Part shown: positions 1 through 7,982 of the stretch, piece by piece
How positions within the stretch are numbered: the stretch's first letter is position 1
Layout of the letters: each line of letters starts with the position of its first letter
DNA from: Spirochaetes bacterium RBG_16_49_21
Lineage (GTDB): Bacteria; Spirochaetota; UBA4802; UBA5550
Reading direction: 5' to 3'
NCBI GenBank assembly: GCA_001829495.1
Contig: MIBJ01000074.1
Location: 1 to 35,603, forward strand
DNA length: 35,603 bases
The notes under the pieces: generated by a model
Told to the model about the DNA's origin: nothing
The model's input: only the letters and a program-made list of their open reading frames with translations
Database searches by the model: none
Made by a program: the position numbers and the translations under genes

Positions 1-1140
1 CAAATGCTCCGGCAGAAAGGCGATGTTCGCGATTATTGTCGGAATAACGGCGCTTCCGATGACCGCTGCTATCAGGAAGGAATACTGGTCGCGGGTGACG
101 ATGCCGTTCGTGAGCCCGTACAGGGCTGAGATCGATCCGAAGGTGAGGCCCGTGGACATGAGCAGGGTGTAGTACCACCGCTCCTTTTTGCTCTCCCGGA
201 ACCTGCCGATGACCGGATAGAGGCCGAATATCTTAGATATAACCTTGCCTCCGAATAGGGCGAAAAACACCAGCGGGGCCGCGATCACCGCGGGTATCGA
301 GACAAAGTAACCGGCCCGGAGAAAATAGATCGGTGTGAGAAATCCTATGGTAAGAGTGCGCAACCGTCGAATGAAAAATTCGTCCCGTGCCACGCTTCCT
401 GCCAGCGCCATGCCGGCGATGTAGGCCGGGAGCACCGCCTCGCTTCCGGACCAGAGCGCAAGGGCGCCCAGGCCGAAGAGCACGAACACGATCCATTTGG
501 TGCGAATGGCTGCTGTGCGATTTCCATAGATGCGCGTGAGGCGCGCCGTAAGCGGCGGCAGTAGGAAAAATACCGCCCCGCACACCGCGATGAATATGAT
601 GGTCTTATACGTAAAGGGCGCGAAGATGAGCCCCAGGGCGATGACTGTTCCGAGGTCGTTGATGAAGCAGGCGCCGAGGATTCCTTTACCGTACTCGGTC
701 TTGTTGAATCCGTATTCCAGCATGACCGCGTACACAACGGCCATGGAGGTAGTGGAGAGGGCGATGCCGCCGAGAAGGCTCGCTTGCGGGTTCCATCCAA
801 GCACAAAATAGGCCAATGCCGCACAGCCCAGGAAGGGGGCCAGAAATCCGATGAGGCCGACCATAGTGACTTCTCTGATCTTGGCCTTGAATGATACCGG
901 ATCGAGCTCGGCGCCGGCGAGGAAGGTGAGTAGTACCGCTCCGGAACCGGCAATGAACTTCATCCATTCAGAGTTAGGTTTAAGAATATCGGGATCGAAA
1001 AATCGGGCTGCGATATATCCGGCGAGCGCGCCTACGCAGATCTCCATGAGCGCCATGGATATCTTGAGCCGATTGGCGAGAATAGTGGAAAGCACCGCCA
1101 GGGCGAGCCACACCGTGGCGATTACATATATATCGAACAT
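1..1140 (-). CDS. CPA2-type cation:proton antiporter (Kef/NapA-like), 3' end cut by window
   Basis: An open frame runs from ATG at 1140 to the window edge, giving 380 residues without a stop; the C-terminus lies outside. The product is almost entirely hydrophobic helices. It carries the family-typical segment LLTFLAGAELDP (residues 70-81) and an Asn-Asp pair in CFINDLGTVIALG (N161, D162), the position of the ion-binding ND/DD motif of CPA2 exchangers. In that family ND is generally linked with electroneutral and DD with electrogenic exchange, so electroneutral exchange is an inference. The start is fixed by AGGAGGA at 1145-1151, just upstream. The gene follows a fluoride riboswitch, so the transporter probably helps cells cope with fluoride, for instance by restoring ion or pH balance; direct fluoride export is less likely. 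Substrate (Na+, K+) cannot be read from the sequence. Confidence 0.9.
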   Translation of the reverse strand, partial: MFDIYVIATVWLALAVLSTILANRLKISMALMEICVGALAGYIAARFFDPDILKPNSEWMKFIAGSGAVLLTFLAGAELDPVSFKAKIREVTMVGLIGFLAPFLGCAALAYFVLGWNPQASLLGGIALSTTSMAVVYAVMLEYGFNKTEYGKGILGACFINDLGTVIALGLIFAPFTYKTIIFIAVCGAVFFLLPPLTARLTRIYGNRTAAIRTKWIVFVLFGLGALALWSGSEAVLPAYIAGMALAGSVARDEFFIRRLRTLTIGFLTPIYFLRAGYFVSIPAVIAAPLVFFALFGGKVISKIFGLYPVIGRFRESKKERWYYTLLMSTGLTFGSISALYGLTNGIVTRDQYSFLIAAVIGSAVIPTIIANIAFLPEHL

Positions 1141-1151
1141 GGAGTCCTCCT

Positions 1152-1204
1152 GAAAACAAGAAATCCACCGCACGGTGGATTGCCTGCCTCGGCTGACTCC
1201 ACCG
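1152..1204 (-). terminator. Expression platform of the fluoride switch with intrinsic terminator
   Basis: Directly after the aptamer, CGGTGGAGTCAGCC (1204-1191) can pair with the aptamer 3' end GGCTGATGACTCCTACCG with small bulges. It is followed by a nine-base-pair hairpin, AATCCACCG / CGGTGGATT (1181-1162), and the T-rich run TCTTGTTTTC (1161-1152). The CGGTGG of the first element can also pair with CCACCG of the terminator arm. This gives ON-switch logic: without fluoride the 3' aptamer strand holds CGGTGG and the terminator forms; with fluoride the aptamer keeps its strand, CGGTGG is free to open the terminator and the antiporter is transcribed. The pairings are visible; the switching is inferred. 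Confidence 0.75.
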
Positions 1205-1212
1205 TTTGGATG

Positions 1213-1265
1213 CGGTAGGAGTCATCAGCCGAACATTGTGCATTTATACGGGGGACTCCATCCCC
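1213..1265 (-). ncRNA. Fluoride riboswitch aptamer (crcB motif)
   Basis: On the minus strand the leader begins with GGGGATGGAGTCCCCC (1265-1250), a four-base-pair stem closing the loop AUGGAGUC, then an ATAAAT linker and GGCTGATGACTCCTACCG (1230-1213). GGAGTC of the loop is complementary to GACTCC of the 3' segment, the defining pseudoknot of the crcB RNA. Spacing and conserved bases match fluoride aptamers I know: the Bacillus cereus crcB RNA has GGCGAUGGAGUUCGCC, AUAAACG and AAUGACUCCUACC in the same order. The second small stem is weak here (only GC/GC is evident). It lies 73 nt upstream of the antiporter start. I am confident in the class from motif match; no covariance model was run. Confidence 0.9.
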
Positions 1266-1347
1266 TTGATAACAACAACGCCATACTTATGACCCCATAG
1301 GTAAATTGCAAGTATTTTACTCGACTTAAAGACTATCTATGCCTCTC

Positions 1348-1605
1348 AACCCTCCAGCTAATCATTACCCGTATCTCATTCTCTCATGCCTCCCAACCCT
1401 GCCGGACAGGATGTCCCAATGTCGCGGAGTACAGGAGGTGCGAGAGCGACCCCGGAGGGGGGCTAATATTGATTTCTAAGAGTAATAATATATTATTTCA
1501 ATATATTTCTTTACAATAAGAAATGATCTCCAAGTCCCCCTCCGGGGGATTTAGGGAGCCGAGAGGCTTGATGTAAAGATACGGGTAATGATTAGCTGGA
1601 GGGTT
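1348..1605. repeat. MITE-like palindromic element with 29-bp perfect terminal inverted repeats
   Basis: The 29 bases at 1348-1376 (starting AACCCTCCAGCTAATC) recur as an exact reverse complement at 1577-1605. Nested inside, CCCCGGAGGGGGG near 1451-1463 faces CCCCCTCCGGGG near 1535-1548, and the sequence between is AT-rich. The 258-bp unit has no open reading frame of note and fills the gap between the antiporter leader and ilvB. This is the architecture of a miniature inverted-repeat element; no transposase or obvious target duplication is seen. It ends about 120 bp before ilvB. Confidence 0.7.
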
Positions 1606-1655
1606 AAAGGGGCCGAGGAGCTTGATTATTGCACAGATACTCAACTGAAAATAAA

Positions 1656-1685
1656 TTGACAAAAATTTGTGCCGATAGATAAGTT
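1656..1685 (+). promoter_or_regulatory. Candidate sigma70 promoter for ilvBNC
   Basis: A perfect TTGACA box at 1656-1661 is followed, 18 bp later, by TAAGTT (1680-1685), a poor -10 match. The predicted start would leave a leader of about 35 nt. No leader peptide rich in Ile, Val or Leu and no T-box-like structure was seen before ilvB, so attenuation is not supported here. Confidence 0.4.
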
Positions 1686-1726
1686 ATACACTTTATTTCG
1701 TTCAATTGTTCTCGAGGATTATCTTC

Positions 1727-3409
1727 ATGAAGATGAAAGGCGCTGAAATACTTATTGAATCGCTTAAGAAAGAAAACGTGGAATGCATGTTCGGGTATCC
1801 GGGCGGAGTGGTGATACCCATTTTCCACTACCTGTTCAACGCGCCCTTTAAATTCATACTCACCCGGCACGAGCAGGGAGCGGTTCATGCGGCAGACGGG
1901 TACGCCAGGGCCTCCGGCAAGGTAGGCGTGGCGCTTGCCACGTCCGGGCCGGGCGCGACCAACTGCGTTACCGGGATCGCGACCGCGCACCTTGATTCCG
2001 TGCCGCTCGTGGTTTTTACCGGCCAGGTCAAGCGCAGCCAGATCGGCAATGACGCGTTCCAGGAGGTCGACATCACCGGGATCACCCGGCCCATAACCAA
2101 GCACAACTATCTCGTTCAGGATATCAAGGATCTTGCGCGGATCATCAAGGAGGCGTTCTATATCGCATCGACCGGCAGGCCGGGCCCGGTGCTCATCGAC
2201 GTGCCCGTAGACGTATCCAATGCCGAGCATAAGTTCAGCTACCCGGAAGCCGTGCACCTGCGCGGATACAAGCCGGTGTATGAAGGCCATTCCGGCCAGA
2301 TCAAGAAGGCGTGCGATCTCATCGCAAGCGCGAAGCGGCCGGTCATATACGCCGGCGGCGGGGTGGTTATATCCAATGCATCAAAAGAGCTCAGGGAATT
2401 CGTACGCAAGACCGCTATCCCGGTCACTACAACTCTGCTCGGGCTCGGCGTGTTTCCGGAGACCGACCCCCTGTCGCTGGAGATGCTCGGCATGCACGGC
2501 ACCTACTATGCGAACCATGCGGTGAACGAGTCGGACCTCCTCATCGCCGTAGGCGCCCGGTTCGACGACCGGGTGACCGGGGACATATCCGAATTCATTC
2601 CTCATGCGAAGGTCATCCACATAGACATCGACCCGGCTTCGGTGAGCAAAACTGTTCCGGTGGATATTCCCATTGTCGGCGACTGCAAGCAGGTGCTTGC
2701 GGAGATGAATCAGATCGTGAAGCAGCCGAAAATAGAGGAATGGCACGCGGAAATCGAAAAATTGAAAAGGGAGCATCCGCTGACCTATGATATGACCGAC
2801 AAGGGCATGATAAAGCCGCAGTATGTGGTGGAGGAGATATACCGCCAGACCAAGGGGGACGCCATTATCTGTACGGAAGTGGGGCAGAACCAGATGTGGG
2901 CCGCTCAGTTTTACAAATACACCCAGCCGCGGAGCTTCATATCTTCAGGCGGCCTGGGCACCATGGGATACGGGTTCCCGGCCGCAATCGGCGCGCAGCT
3001 TGCGCGTCCGGACAAGCGGGTGATCGATATCGCGGGAGACGGCTCCATCCAGATGAACATCCAGGAGCTGATCGTGGCGGTGCAGCACCGGCTGCCGGTC
3101 ATCGTCGCGATACTCAACAACTGTTTTCTCGGCATGGTGCGGCAGTGGCAGCAGCTTTTTTACGAGAAGCGCTACTCGCACACCTGCCTCAACTTTGCCC
3201 CTGATTTTGTGAGGCTCGCCGAATCTTACGGCGCGGTCGGCATCAGGATCGAGAAATACGAAGAGGTTATACCGGCCATCCGGAAAGCGCTGGAAATCAC
3301 CGACAAGCCCGTCATCCTTGATTTCCAAGTGTCACGGGAAGAGAACGTGTACCCCATGATACCGGGCGGTAAGTCATTCAAGGAGATCATTATGCGGGAG
3401 CTGGCGTAG
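1727..3409 (+). CDS. ilvB: Acetolactate synthase large subunit
   Basis: 560 residues, the usual length for the catalytic subunit of acetohydroxyacid synthase, the thiamine-diphosphate enzyme that condenses two pyruvates, or pyruvate with 2-oxobutyrate, in Val/Leu/Ile synthesis. The catalytic Glu is E49 in [17 protein letters not shown]. The ThDP/Mg motif is GDGSIQMN (437-444) with the Asn pair at 464-465, and the C-terminal [12 protein letters not shown] segment is typical. The open frame extends upstream to a TTG at 1706, but ATG at 1727 has a GAGG box at 1713-1716 and fits the family start, so I use it; ATG 1733 is the alternative. First gene of ilvBNC; its stop is 2 bp from ilvN, so translation is probably coupled. 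Confidence 0.97.
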   Translation: MKMKGAEILIESLKKENVECMFGYPGGVVIPIFHYLFNAPFKFILTRHEQGAVHAADGYARASGKVGVALATSGPGATNCVTGIATAHLDSVPLVVFTGQVKRSQIGNDAFQEVDITGITRPITKHNYLVQDIKDLARIIKEAFYIASTGRPGPVLIDVPVDVSNAEHKFSYPEAVHLRGYKPVYEGHSGQIKKACDLIASAKRPVIYAGGGVVISNASKELREFVRKTAIPVTTTLLGLGVFPETDPLSLEMLGMHGTYYANHAVNESDLLIAVGARFDDRVTGDISEFIPHAKVIHIDIDPASVSKTVPVDIPIVGDCKQVLAEMNQIVKQPKIEEWHAEIEKLKREHPLTYDMTDKGMIKPQYVVEEIYRQTKGDAIICTEVGQNQMWAAQFYKYTQPRSFISSGGLGTMGYGFPAAIGAQLARPDKRVIDIAGDGSIQMNIQELIVAVQHRLPVIVAILNNCFLGMVRQWQQLFYEKRYSHTCLNFAPDFVRLAESYGAVGIRIEKYEEVIPAIRKALEITDKPVILDFQVSREENVYPMIPGGKSFKEIIMRELA

Positions 3410-3411
3410 AT

Positions 3412-3912
3412 ATGGCCTCATCGAACGATAAACATATAAAACAGTATGTGATATCGGTAAAGGTGGAGAACCGGTTCGGCGTGCTCGCGCGCGTGGCAGG
3501 GCTTTTTTCGGCGCGCGGCTACAATATCGATTCTCTCGCTGTGAGCGCGACCGAGCAGGACGACGTGTCGATCATGACCATCGTTGTCAGAGGCGACGAT
3601 CGGGTCATCGAGCAGGTAAAGAAACAACTCAACAAGCTCATCGACATCATCAAGGTGAGCGATCATACCGAGCTGCCCACGGTGGAGCGGGAATTCGTCC
3701 TTCTTAAAGTCAACGCCCTGCCGAGCAAGCGGGCTGAAATCTATCAATTGGGCGAGATATTCAAGGCCGATATAGCCGATATCTCCCACAAAACGATCAC
3801 GCTCGGGGTCAAGGGCGAGCCGGAAAATATCGATACCTTCATTGAGCTCATGCGTCCGTACGGGATCAAGGAATTGATGCGCACCGGAAGGGTGTCATTG
3901 CTGAAAGAGTAA
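3412..3912 (+). CDS. ilvN: Acetolactate synthase small (regulatory) subunit
   Basis: 166 residues, matching the short bacterial regulatory subunit. The N-terminal ACT domain (about residues 10-85) starts YVISVKVENRFGVLARVAGL and includes FSARGYNIDSLAV, the region that binds valine for feedback control in characterised members. The C-terminal half matches the second, less conserved domain of the family. It begins 2 bp after ilvB and ends 18 bp before ilvC. In the cell it should bind IlvB, raise its activity and give end-product inhibition; valine sensitivity of this protein is inferred from family. Confidence 0.96.
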   Translation: MASSNDKHIKQYVISVKVENRFGVLARVAGLFSARGYNIDSLAVSATEQDDVSIMTIVVRGDDRVIEQVKKQLNKLIDIIKVSDHTELPTVEREFVLLKVNALPSKRAEIYQLGEIFKADIADISHKTITLGVKGEPENIDTFIELMRPYGIKELMRTGRVSLLKE

Positions 3913-3930
3913 ATAAAAAGGAGGAATAAA

Positions 3931-4926
3931 ATGGCTAAAATGTACTACGACAATGACGCCGACCTCGGCGTGCTTAAGGATAAGATCATTGCAATCGTCG
4001 GATACGGGAGCCAGGGACACGCTCAGGCGCAGAACCTGAGGGACAGCGGACTGAACGTGATCGTTGCCGAGCTTCCAGGAACGGACAATTATAAACTGGC
4101 GGAATCGCACAACTTCAAGCCGGTGAGCGCGCGGGAAGCCAGCCAGAAGGCCGACGTAATCCAGATACTTGCACAGGATCACGTGCAGGCGAAGCTGTAC
4201 CGGCAGGACGTTGAGCCCTTCATGAAGCAGGGGAAGACGCTCGTTTTTTCCCACGGATTCAACATACATTTCGGCCAGATTGTTCCTCCGAAAGAGATTG
4301 ACGTTATCATGATAGCGCCGAAAGGCCCGGGCCATCTGGTGCGGAGCGAATACCAGAAGGGGGGAGGCGTGCCCTGCCTTATCGCCATCCACAATGACGC
4401 GTCCGGCAAGGCCAAACAGACCGCTCTTGCATACGCCAAGGGCCTGGGCGCCACCAGGGCCGGCGTCATCGAGACCACATTCAAGGAAGAGACCGAGACC
4501 GATCTCTTCGGCGAGCAGACGGTCCTGTGCGGAGGAGTGTCCGAGCTCGTCAAGGCCGGGTTCGACACCCTTGTCGGGGCCGGATACCAGCCGGAGATCG
4601 CCTATTTTGAGTGCCTGCATGAGCTCAAGCTGATCGTCGACCTTTTTTACCAGGGGGGCATCAACTATATGCGGTATTCGGTTTCAGACACGGCTGAATA
4701 CGGCGACTACATGTGCGGCAAGAGAATTATCACCAAGAAGACCCGCGCGGAGATGAAAAAGATCCTCAAAGAGGTCCAGAACGGTTCTTTTGCGAAAAAA
4801 TGGATCCGGGAGAACGAGTTGGGGAGGCCGGAGTTCAACCGAATCAAGGAGGAGCAGCGGAACCATCCCGTTGAAAAGGTGGGGGCGGAATTGCGGAGAA
4901 TGATGAAGTGGATCGAGGCCAAATAG
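3931..4926 (+). CDS. ilvC: Ketol-acid reductoisomerase, class I, with NADH-like cofactor loop
   Basis: 331 residues, the class I (short) form, carrying out isomerisation and reduction of acetolactate to dihydroxyvalerate. The Rossmann motif is [10 protein letters not shown] (24-33). Mg2+ ligands appear at D191 and E195 (ETDLFGEQ) and E227 and E231 (YFECLHEL), and S252 is present. [10 protein letters not shown] and [11 protein letters not shown] are typical. A strong AGGAGGA box sits about 6 nt before ATG 3931. Odd point: the loop after beta-2 reads [14 protein letters not shown] where NADPH enzymes usually have GLRPGSKSW; the Arg and both Ser that bind the 2'-phosphate are replaced and E47 appears, which suggests NADH preference. 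The gene ends exactly one base before the stop of the convergent chemoreceptor gene. Confidence 0.97.
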   Translation: MAKMYYDNDADLGVLKDKIIAIVGYGSQGHAQAQNLRDSGLNVIVAELPGTDNYKLAESHNFKPVSAREASQKADVIQILAQDHVQAKLYRQDVEPFMKQGKTLVFSHGFNIHFGQIVPPKEIDVIMIAPKGPGHLVRSEYQKGGGVPCLIAIHNDASGKAKQTALAYAKGLGATRAGVIETTFKEETETDLFGEQTVLCGGVSELVKAGFDTLVGAGYQPEIAYFECLHELKLIVDLFYQGGINYMRYSVSDTAEYGDYMCGKRIITKKTRAEMKKILKEVQNGSFAKKWIRENELGRPEFNRIKEEQRNHPVEKVGAELRRMMKWIEAK

Positions 4927-6498
4927 TTATGTAGCCATGTCCTTGATGAGGCGGTCGAGCTCGGCGGTGATATCATTCATGGTTTCTGTTGAGCGCGCTA
5001 GGCTTATGGCTATGGTGACGATCTCCTGCGATTTCTGGGCTATATCGAAGACGGTCCTGGTCGACTCGTCGGTGGCTATTTTCTGCTCCGCGGTTGAATG
5101 CTCGATGTTTTTGCCGGATTCATGAATTTTGAGATTGAGGTTTTTGATCGTTTTGATGGTCATATCGATATCGGAGATGAGCTTTCCCAGCTCCTTTACC
5201 TCGTCCCTGATGATCACGATGGCGCTGTTCAGCTTGCTCATCGTTTCGACCGCCATGACGATGAGCCCTCCGCTTTCGTCGATGAGCGTGAGGTTCTCCC
5301 TGATGATGTTCTCGATCTCCTTCGCGTTCCGGCTTGTCGCGTCCGCCAGCTTTGATATCTCGTCTGCGACCACGGCGAAGCCCCTGCCGTAATCGCCGGC
5401 CCGCGCCGCTTCGATGGCCGCATTGAGGGAGAGAAGGTTGACCTTGTCCGCGATATCGTTGATGACCTGAACGAAATTAGCCATCTCGCTCGACCTGTTT
5501 TTGACGGTGTTGAATTTGTTTTCCGTGGTCTTGATCTGGTCGGCCGTCGTCCGGGAATACTCGTTCACTTCGTTCAGGGAGCGGTTCATCTCATGAGAGC
5601 TCTCCTGCACCTCGTCGTTCACGGTTTTCAGATCGTTTACCGATTCGACCGTAATAGCCAGTTCCTCATAGAGCGAGCGGGCGACTTCGCTTATGGAGTG
5701 GGAGTTCGCCGCCAGCTCTTCCAGTGCCGTGGTTATCTCCTCCAACGATGCAGCTTGGTGTTGCGATATATCATTCATGTTGCTCGTTATTACGCCGTGC
5801 TCGGCAGCCTCTTTTTTCATAATGTCCAAGGATTTCATGACCGCCTTGGCTATGCCGCGAAGGTTATAGAGATTTCCGGCCGCATCATTATGCTGGGAGA
5901 TGGCGAACTTGAGGAGCTCTCTCGTGGCCCGGGCGCCGAAAAACGCCCCGATTCCGGTCATCAGGTACACGAGGTACCGGACCGCCGTATTGGAGCCGGG
6001 CCCGCTGATTCTGAGCTCCGGCCTTATGATCAGCATGACCGTCTGCGTTATGAGGATAAGCACCAGCGAGTAAATGGATATATTCGGATTAAAATAGAAA
6101 ATGCTGAGGGCAAGGGGTATGTATCGGCTCGCAAAGAGCTGGTCCGCGCCGTAAAAGGTGTATTCAAACACCGCGCAGCAGAGCGTGACGCCGGTTATCA
6201 TGATATAACCGGATGCAACCCTGCCCTTGAAACTGTTTGATGCCAGCACCGTGACGCTCAACAGGACGGAGATGATTGTAATCTCTATCAGAATATCCCC
6301 GTATTCAAGGTATTTAGATCCGATACCCACAGCCTTTATTATCGTAACCGCAATATTGGCCAGGGCCACTATGGAGACGATAACAATGAAGAGCCGCCGG
6401 TTGTTCTCAATGATGACATCGGAGAATATTTTTGACTTGGTTAAATTGTTCTCTCCGGCTGGAATTTCTTTAATGCGTTTTACTTTTCTAAAAAACAT
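4927..6498 (-). CDS. Methyl-accepting chemotaxis protein with six-helix membrane sensor
   Basis: 523 residues. The N-terminal third holds about six hydrophobic segments (near 35-57, 67-86, 95-113, 124-137, 140-159, 173-188) with no large periplasmic sensor domain, so it may sense membrane or cytoplasmic cues. The rest is a long coiled-coil signalling domain. The kinase-contact hairpin tip, among the best conserved sequences of chemoreceptors, lies around residues 346-392 and includes [19 protein letters not shown] and [10 protein letters not shown]. There is no clear HAMP domain. The start ATG 6498 has only a weak AAGG box. It converges on ilvC with no intergenic base and no terminator between them. 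Its ligand is unknown; no che genes are in the window. Confidence 0.93.
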   Translation of the reverse strand: MFFRKVKRIKEIPAGENNLTKSKIFSDVIIENNRRLFIVIVSIVALANIAVTIIKAVGIGSKYLEYGDILIEITIISVLLSVTVLASNSFKGRVASGYIMITGVTLCCAVFEYTFYGADQLFASRYIPLALSIFYFNPNISIYSLVLILITQTVMLIIRPELRISGPGSNTAVRYLVYLMTGIGAFFGARATRELLKFAISQHNDAAGNLYNLRGIAKAVMKSLDIMKKEAAEHGVITSNMNDISQHQAASLEEITTALEELAANSHSISEVARSLYEELAITVESVNDLKTVNDEVQESSHEMNRSLNEVNEYSRTTADQIKTTENKFNTVKNRSSEMANFVQVINDIADKVNLLSLNAAIEAARAGDYGRGFAVVADEISKLADATSRNAKEIENIIRENLTLIDESGGLIVMAVETMSKLNSAIVIIRDEVKELGKLISDIDMTIKTIKNLNLKIHESGKNIEHSTAEQKIATDESTRTVFDIAQKSQEIVTIAISLARSTETMNDITAELDRLIKDMAT

Positions 6499-6644
6499 GC
6501 ATTGCGCCTTGATTTTTTTAAATTAAACAATTATTTATGAAATAACTATTTTATTTATATTTATTTGTCATCCATATTTTATATGCGCGATTATAAAAAT
6601 AAAAATCAGCTCCGCCTCGCCCCACCCGCATCCTGAATAATTTC

Positions 6645-6675
6645 TTGACAGAGGGTAACCGTAAGGCGGTAGTAT
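6645..6675 (+). promoter_or_regulatory. Candidate promoter for the decarboxylase operon
   Basis: TTGACA at 6645-6650 with TAGTAT at 6670-6675 (19-bp spacer, long) or GGTAGT at 6668 (17 bp). It lies about 35 bp before the start at 6710. The 210-bp gap between the divergent chemoreceptor gene and this gene is AT-rich on the chemoreceptor side and holds nothing else I can name. Confidence 0.35.
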
Positions 6676-6709
6676 CACCCTTAACAAGTAAGAAACAAGC
6701 GGACCGGTT

Positions 6710-7972
6710 ATGGCTGAAAAAGGAATCCCCTTTACCAAGAAGCAGATCGAGGCGATAATATCGAAATATCCCACGCCCTTTCATATATACGATGAAAAGG
6801 GGATGCGGGATAATGCCGGGCGGCTTACCGCGGCTTTTTCGTGGGCGCCCGGCTTTAAGGAGTATTTTGCCGTGAAAGCCTGTCCGAATCCTTACATCAT
6901 GCAGCTTTTCAAAGAAGAGGGATTCGGCTCGGACTGCAGCTCAATGGCCGAGCTCGTGCTTGCGGAGCGGGTGGGCATCACCGGCGAGGAGATATTCTTC
7001 AGCTCCAATGATACACCCGCGCCTGAATTCGTCAAGGCGCGGGAGTTGGGGGCCGTCATCAACCTGGATGACATCAGCCACATTCCGTTCCTTGAAAAGC
7101 ACGCCGGGATCCCGGAACAGATATCCTTGCGGTACAACCCCGGTCCCTTGCGGCCGGGGAACGCCATCATCGGTAAACCGGAAGAAGCAAAGTACGGCTT
7201 CACCAGGGACCAGCTCTTTGAGGGCTACCGGATTCTGAGGGCCAAGGGGATAAAGCGGTTCGGGCTCCACACCATGGTTGCTTCAAACGAGCTCGATCCT
7301 GATTACTTTGTGGATACGGCGGAAATGCTTTTCGATCTCGTGATCGATATTAAGGCCGCGCTGGGACTCCGCTTCGAGTTTGTGAACCTCGGCGGCGGGT
7401 TCGGCATCCCGTACCTGCCTGAGGAATCGGCCATTGACCTTGAGTACGTGTCGGAAAAAATAAAAGACCTCTATGACCGGAAGATACGCGCCGCGGGCCT
7501 CCATCCCTTGAAAATATTCATGGAAAGCGGCAGAATGATGACCGGCCCGTACGGGTATCTGGTATCGCGGGTGCTCCATATAAAGGATACCTACAAAAAA
7601 TTCGTCGGCCTGGACGCAAGCTCGGCTAATCTCATGCGGCCGGGTATATATGGCGCCTATCATCATATAACCGTGCTCGACAAGGAAGGCAGTCCGCAGA
7701 ACCGTATCTACGACGTTACCGGGTCCCTGTGCGAAAACAACGATAAATTCGCCGTCGACCGGCTCCTTCCCGAGGTTACGGTGGGGGATATCGTGATTAT
7801 TCATGACACCGGCGCGCACGGCCACTCGATGGGGTATAACTATAACGGCAAACTCCGCTCCGCCGAGCTTCTGCTCTACGGCGACGGGTCGGTTAAGCTG
7901 ATACGCAGGGCGGAGACCCTCGAAGATTATTTTGCCACGCTGGATTTCTCACGCCTGCCTAAGCGGCGATAG
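6710..7972 (+). CDS. lysA: Diaminopimelate decarboxylase-like PLP enzyme (fold type III)
   Basis: 420 residues of the LysA/ornithine-DAP-arginine decarboxylase family, an alpha/beta barrel plus beta domain. The PLP lysine is K56 in FAVKACPNP. GGG (228-230) and ESGR (272-275; usually EPGR) form the phosphate-binding sites. The beta domain carries GSLCENNDKF (339-347, usually CESxD) with C341, followed by HDTGAHGHSMGYNYNGKLR. These substitutions mark a subclade often annotated as DAP decarboxylase; substrate should be checked because related enzymes act on other basic amino acids. The likely reaction is meso-diaminopimelate to lysine. No dap genes are near. The ribosome site is weak. The next decarboxylase starts 10 bp after the stop, so the two are probably co-transcribed. 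Confidence 0.85.
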   Translation: MAEKGIPFTKKQIEAIISKYPTPFHIYDEKGMRDNAGRLTAAFSWAPGFKEYFAVKACPNPYIMQLFKEEGFGSDCSSMAELVLAERVGITGEEIFFSSNDTPAPEFVKARELGAVINLDDISHIPFLEKHAGIPEQISLRYNPGPLRPGNAIIGKPEEAKYGFTRDQLFEGYRILRAKGIKRFGLHTMVASNELDPDYFVDTAEMLFDLVIDIKAALGLRFEFVNLGGGFGIPYLPEESAIDLEYVSEKIKDLYDRKIRAAGLHPLKIFMESGRMMTGPYGYLVSRVLHIKDTYKKFVGLDASSANLMRPGIYGAYHHITVLDKEGSPQNRIYDVTGSLCENNDKFAVDRLLPEVTVGDIVIIHDTGAHGHSMGYNYNGKLRSAELLLYGDGSVKLIRRAETLEDYFATLDFSRLPKRR

Positions 7973-7982
7973 GGAGCGTGCC

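Noticed and set aside
980..1243. 87-residue minus-strand frame over the antiporter start
   Set aside because: It lies across the riboswitch and out of frame with the clear antiporter reading frame; no ribosome site.
1348..1605. Insertion sequence
   Set aside because: No transposase frame; only a non-coding palindromic element can be supported.
1606..1726. Leader peptide or T-box control of ilvBNC
   Set aside because: No run of Ile/Val/Leu codons in a short frame and no T-box-like structure.
5593..6240. 215-residue plus-strand frame
   Set aside because: Antisense shadow of the chemoreceptor gene, which has unmistakable family motifs.
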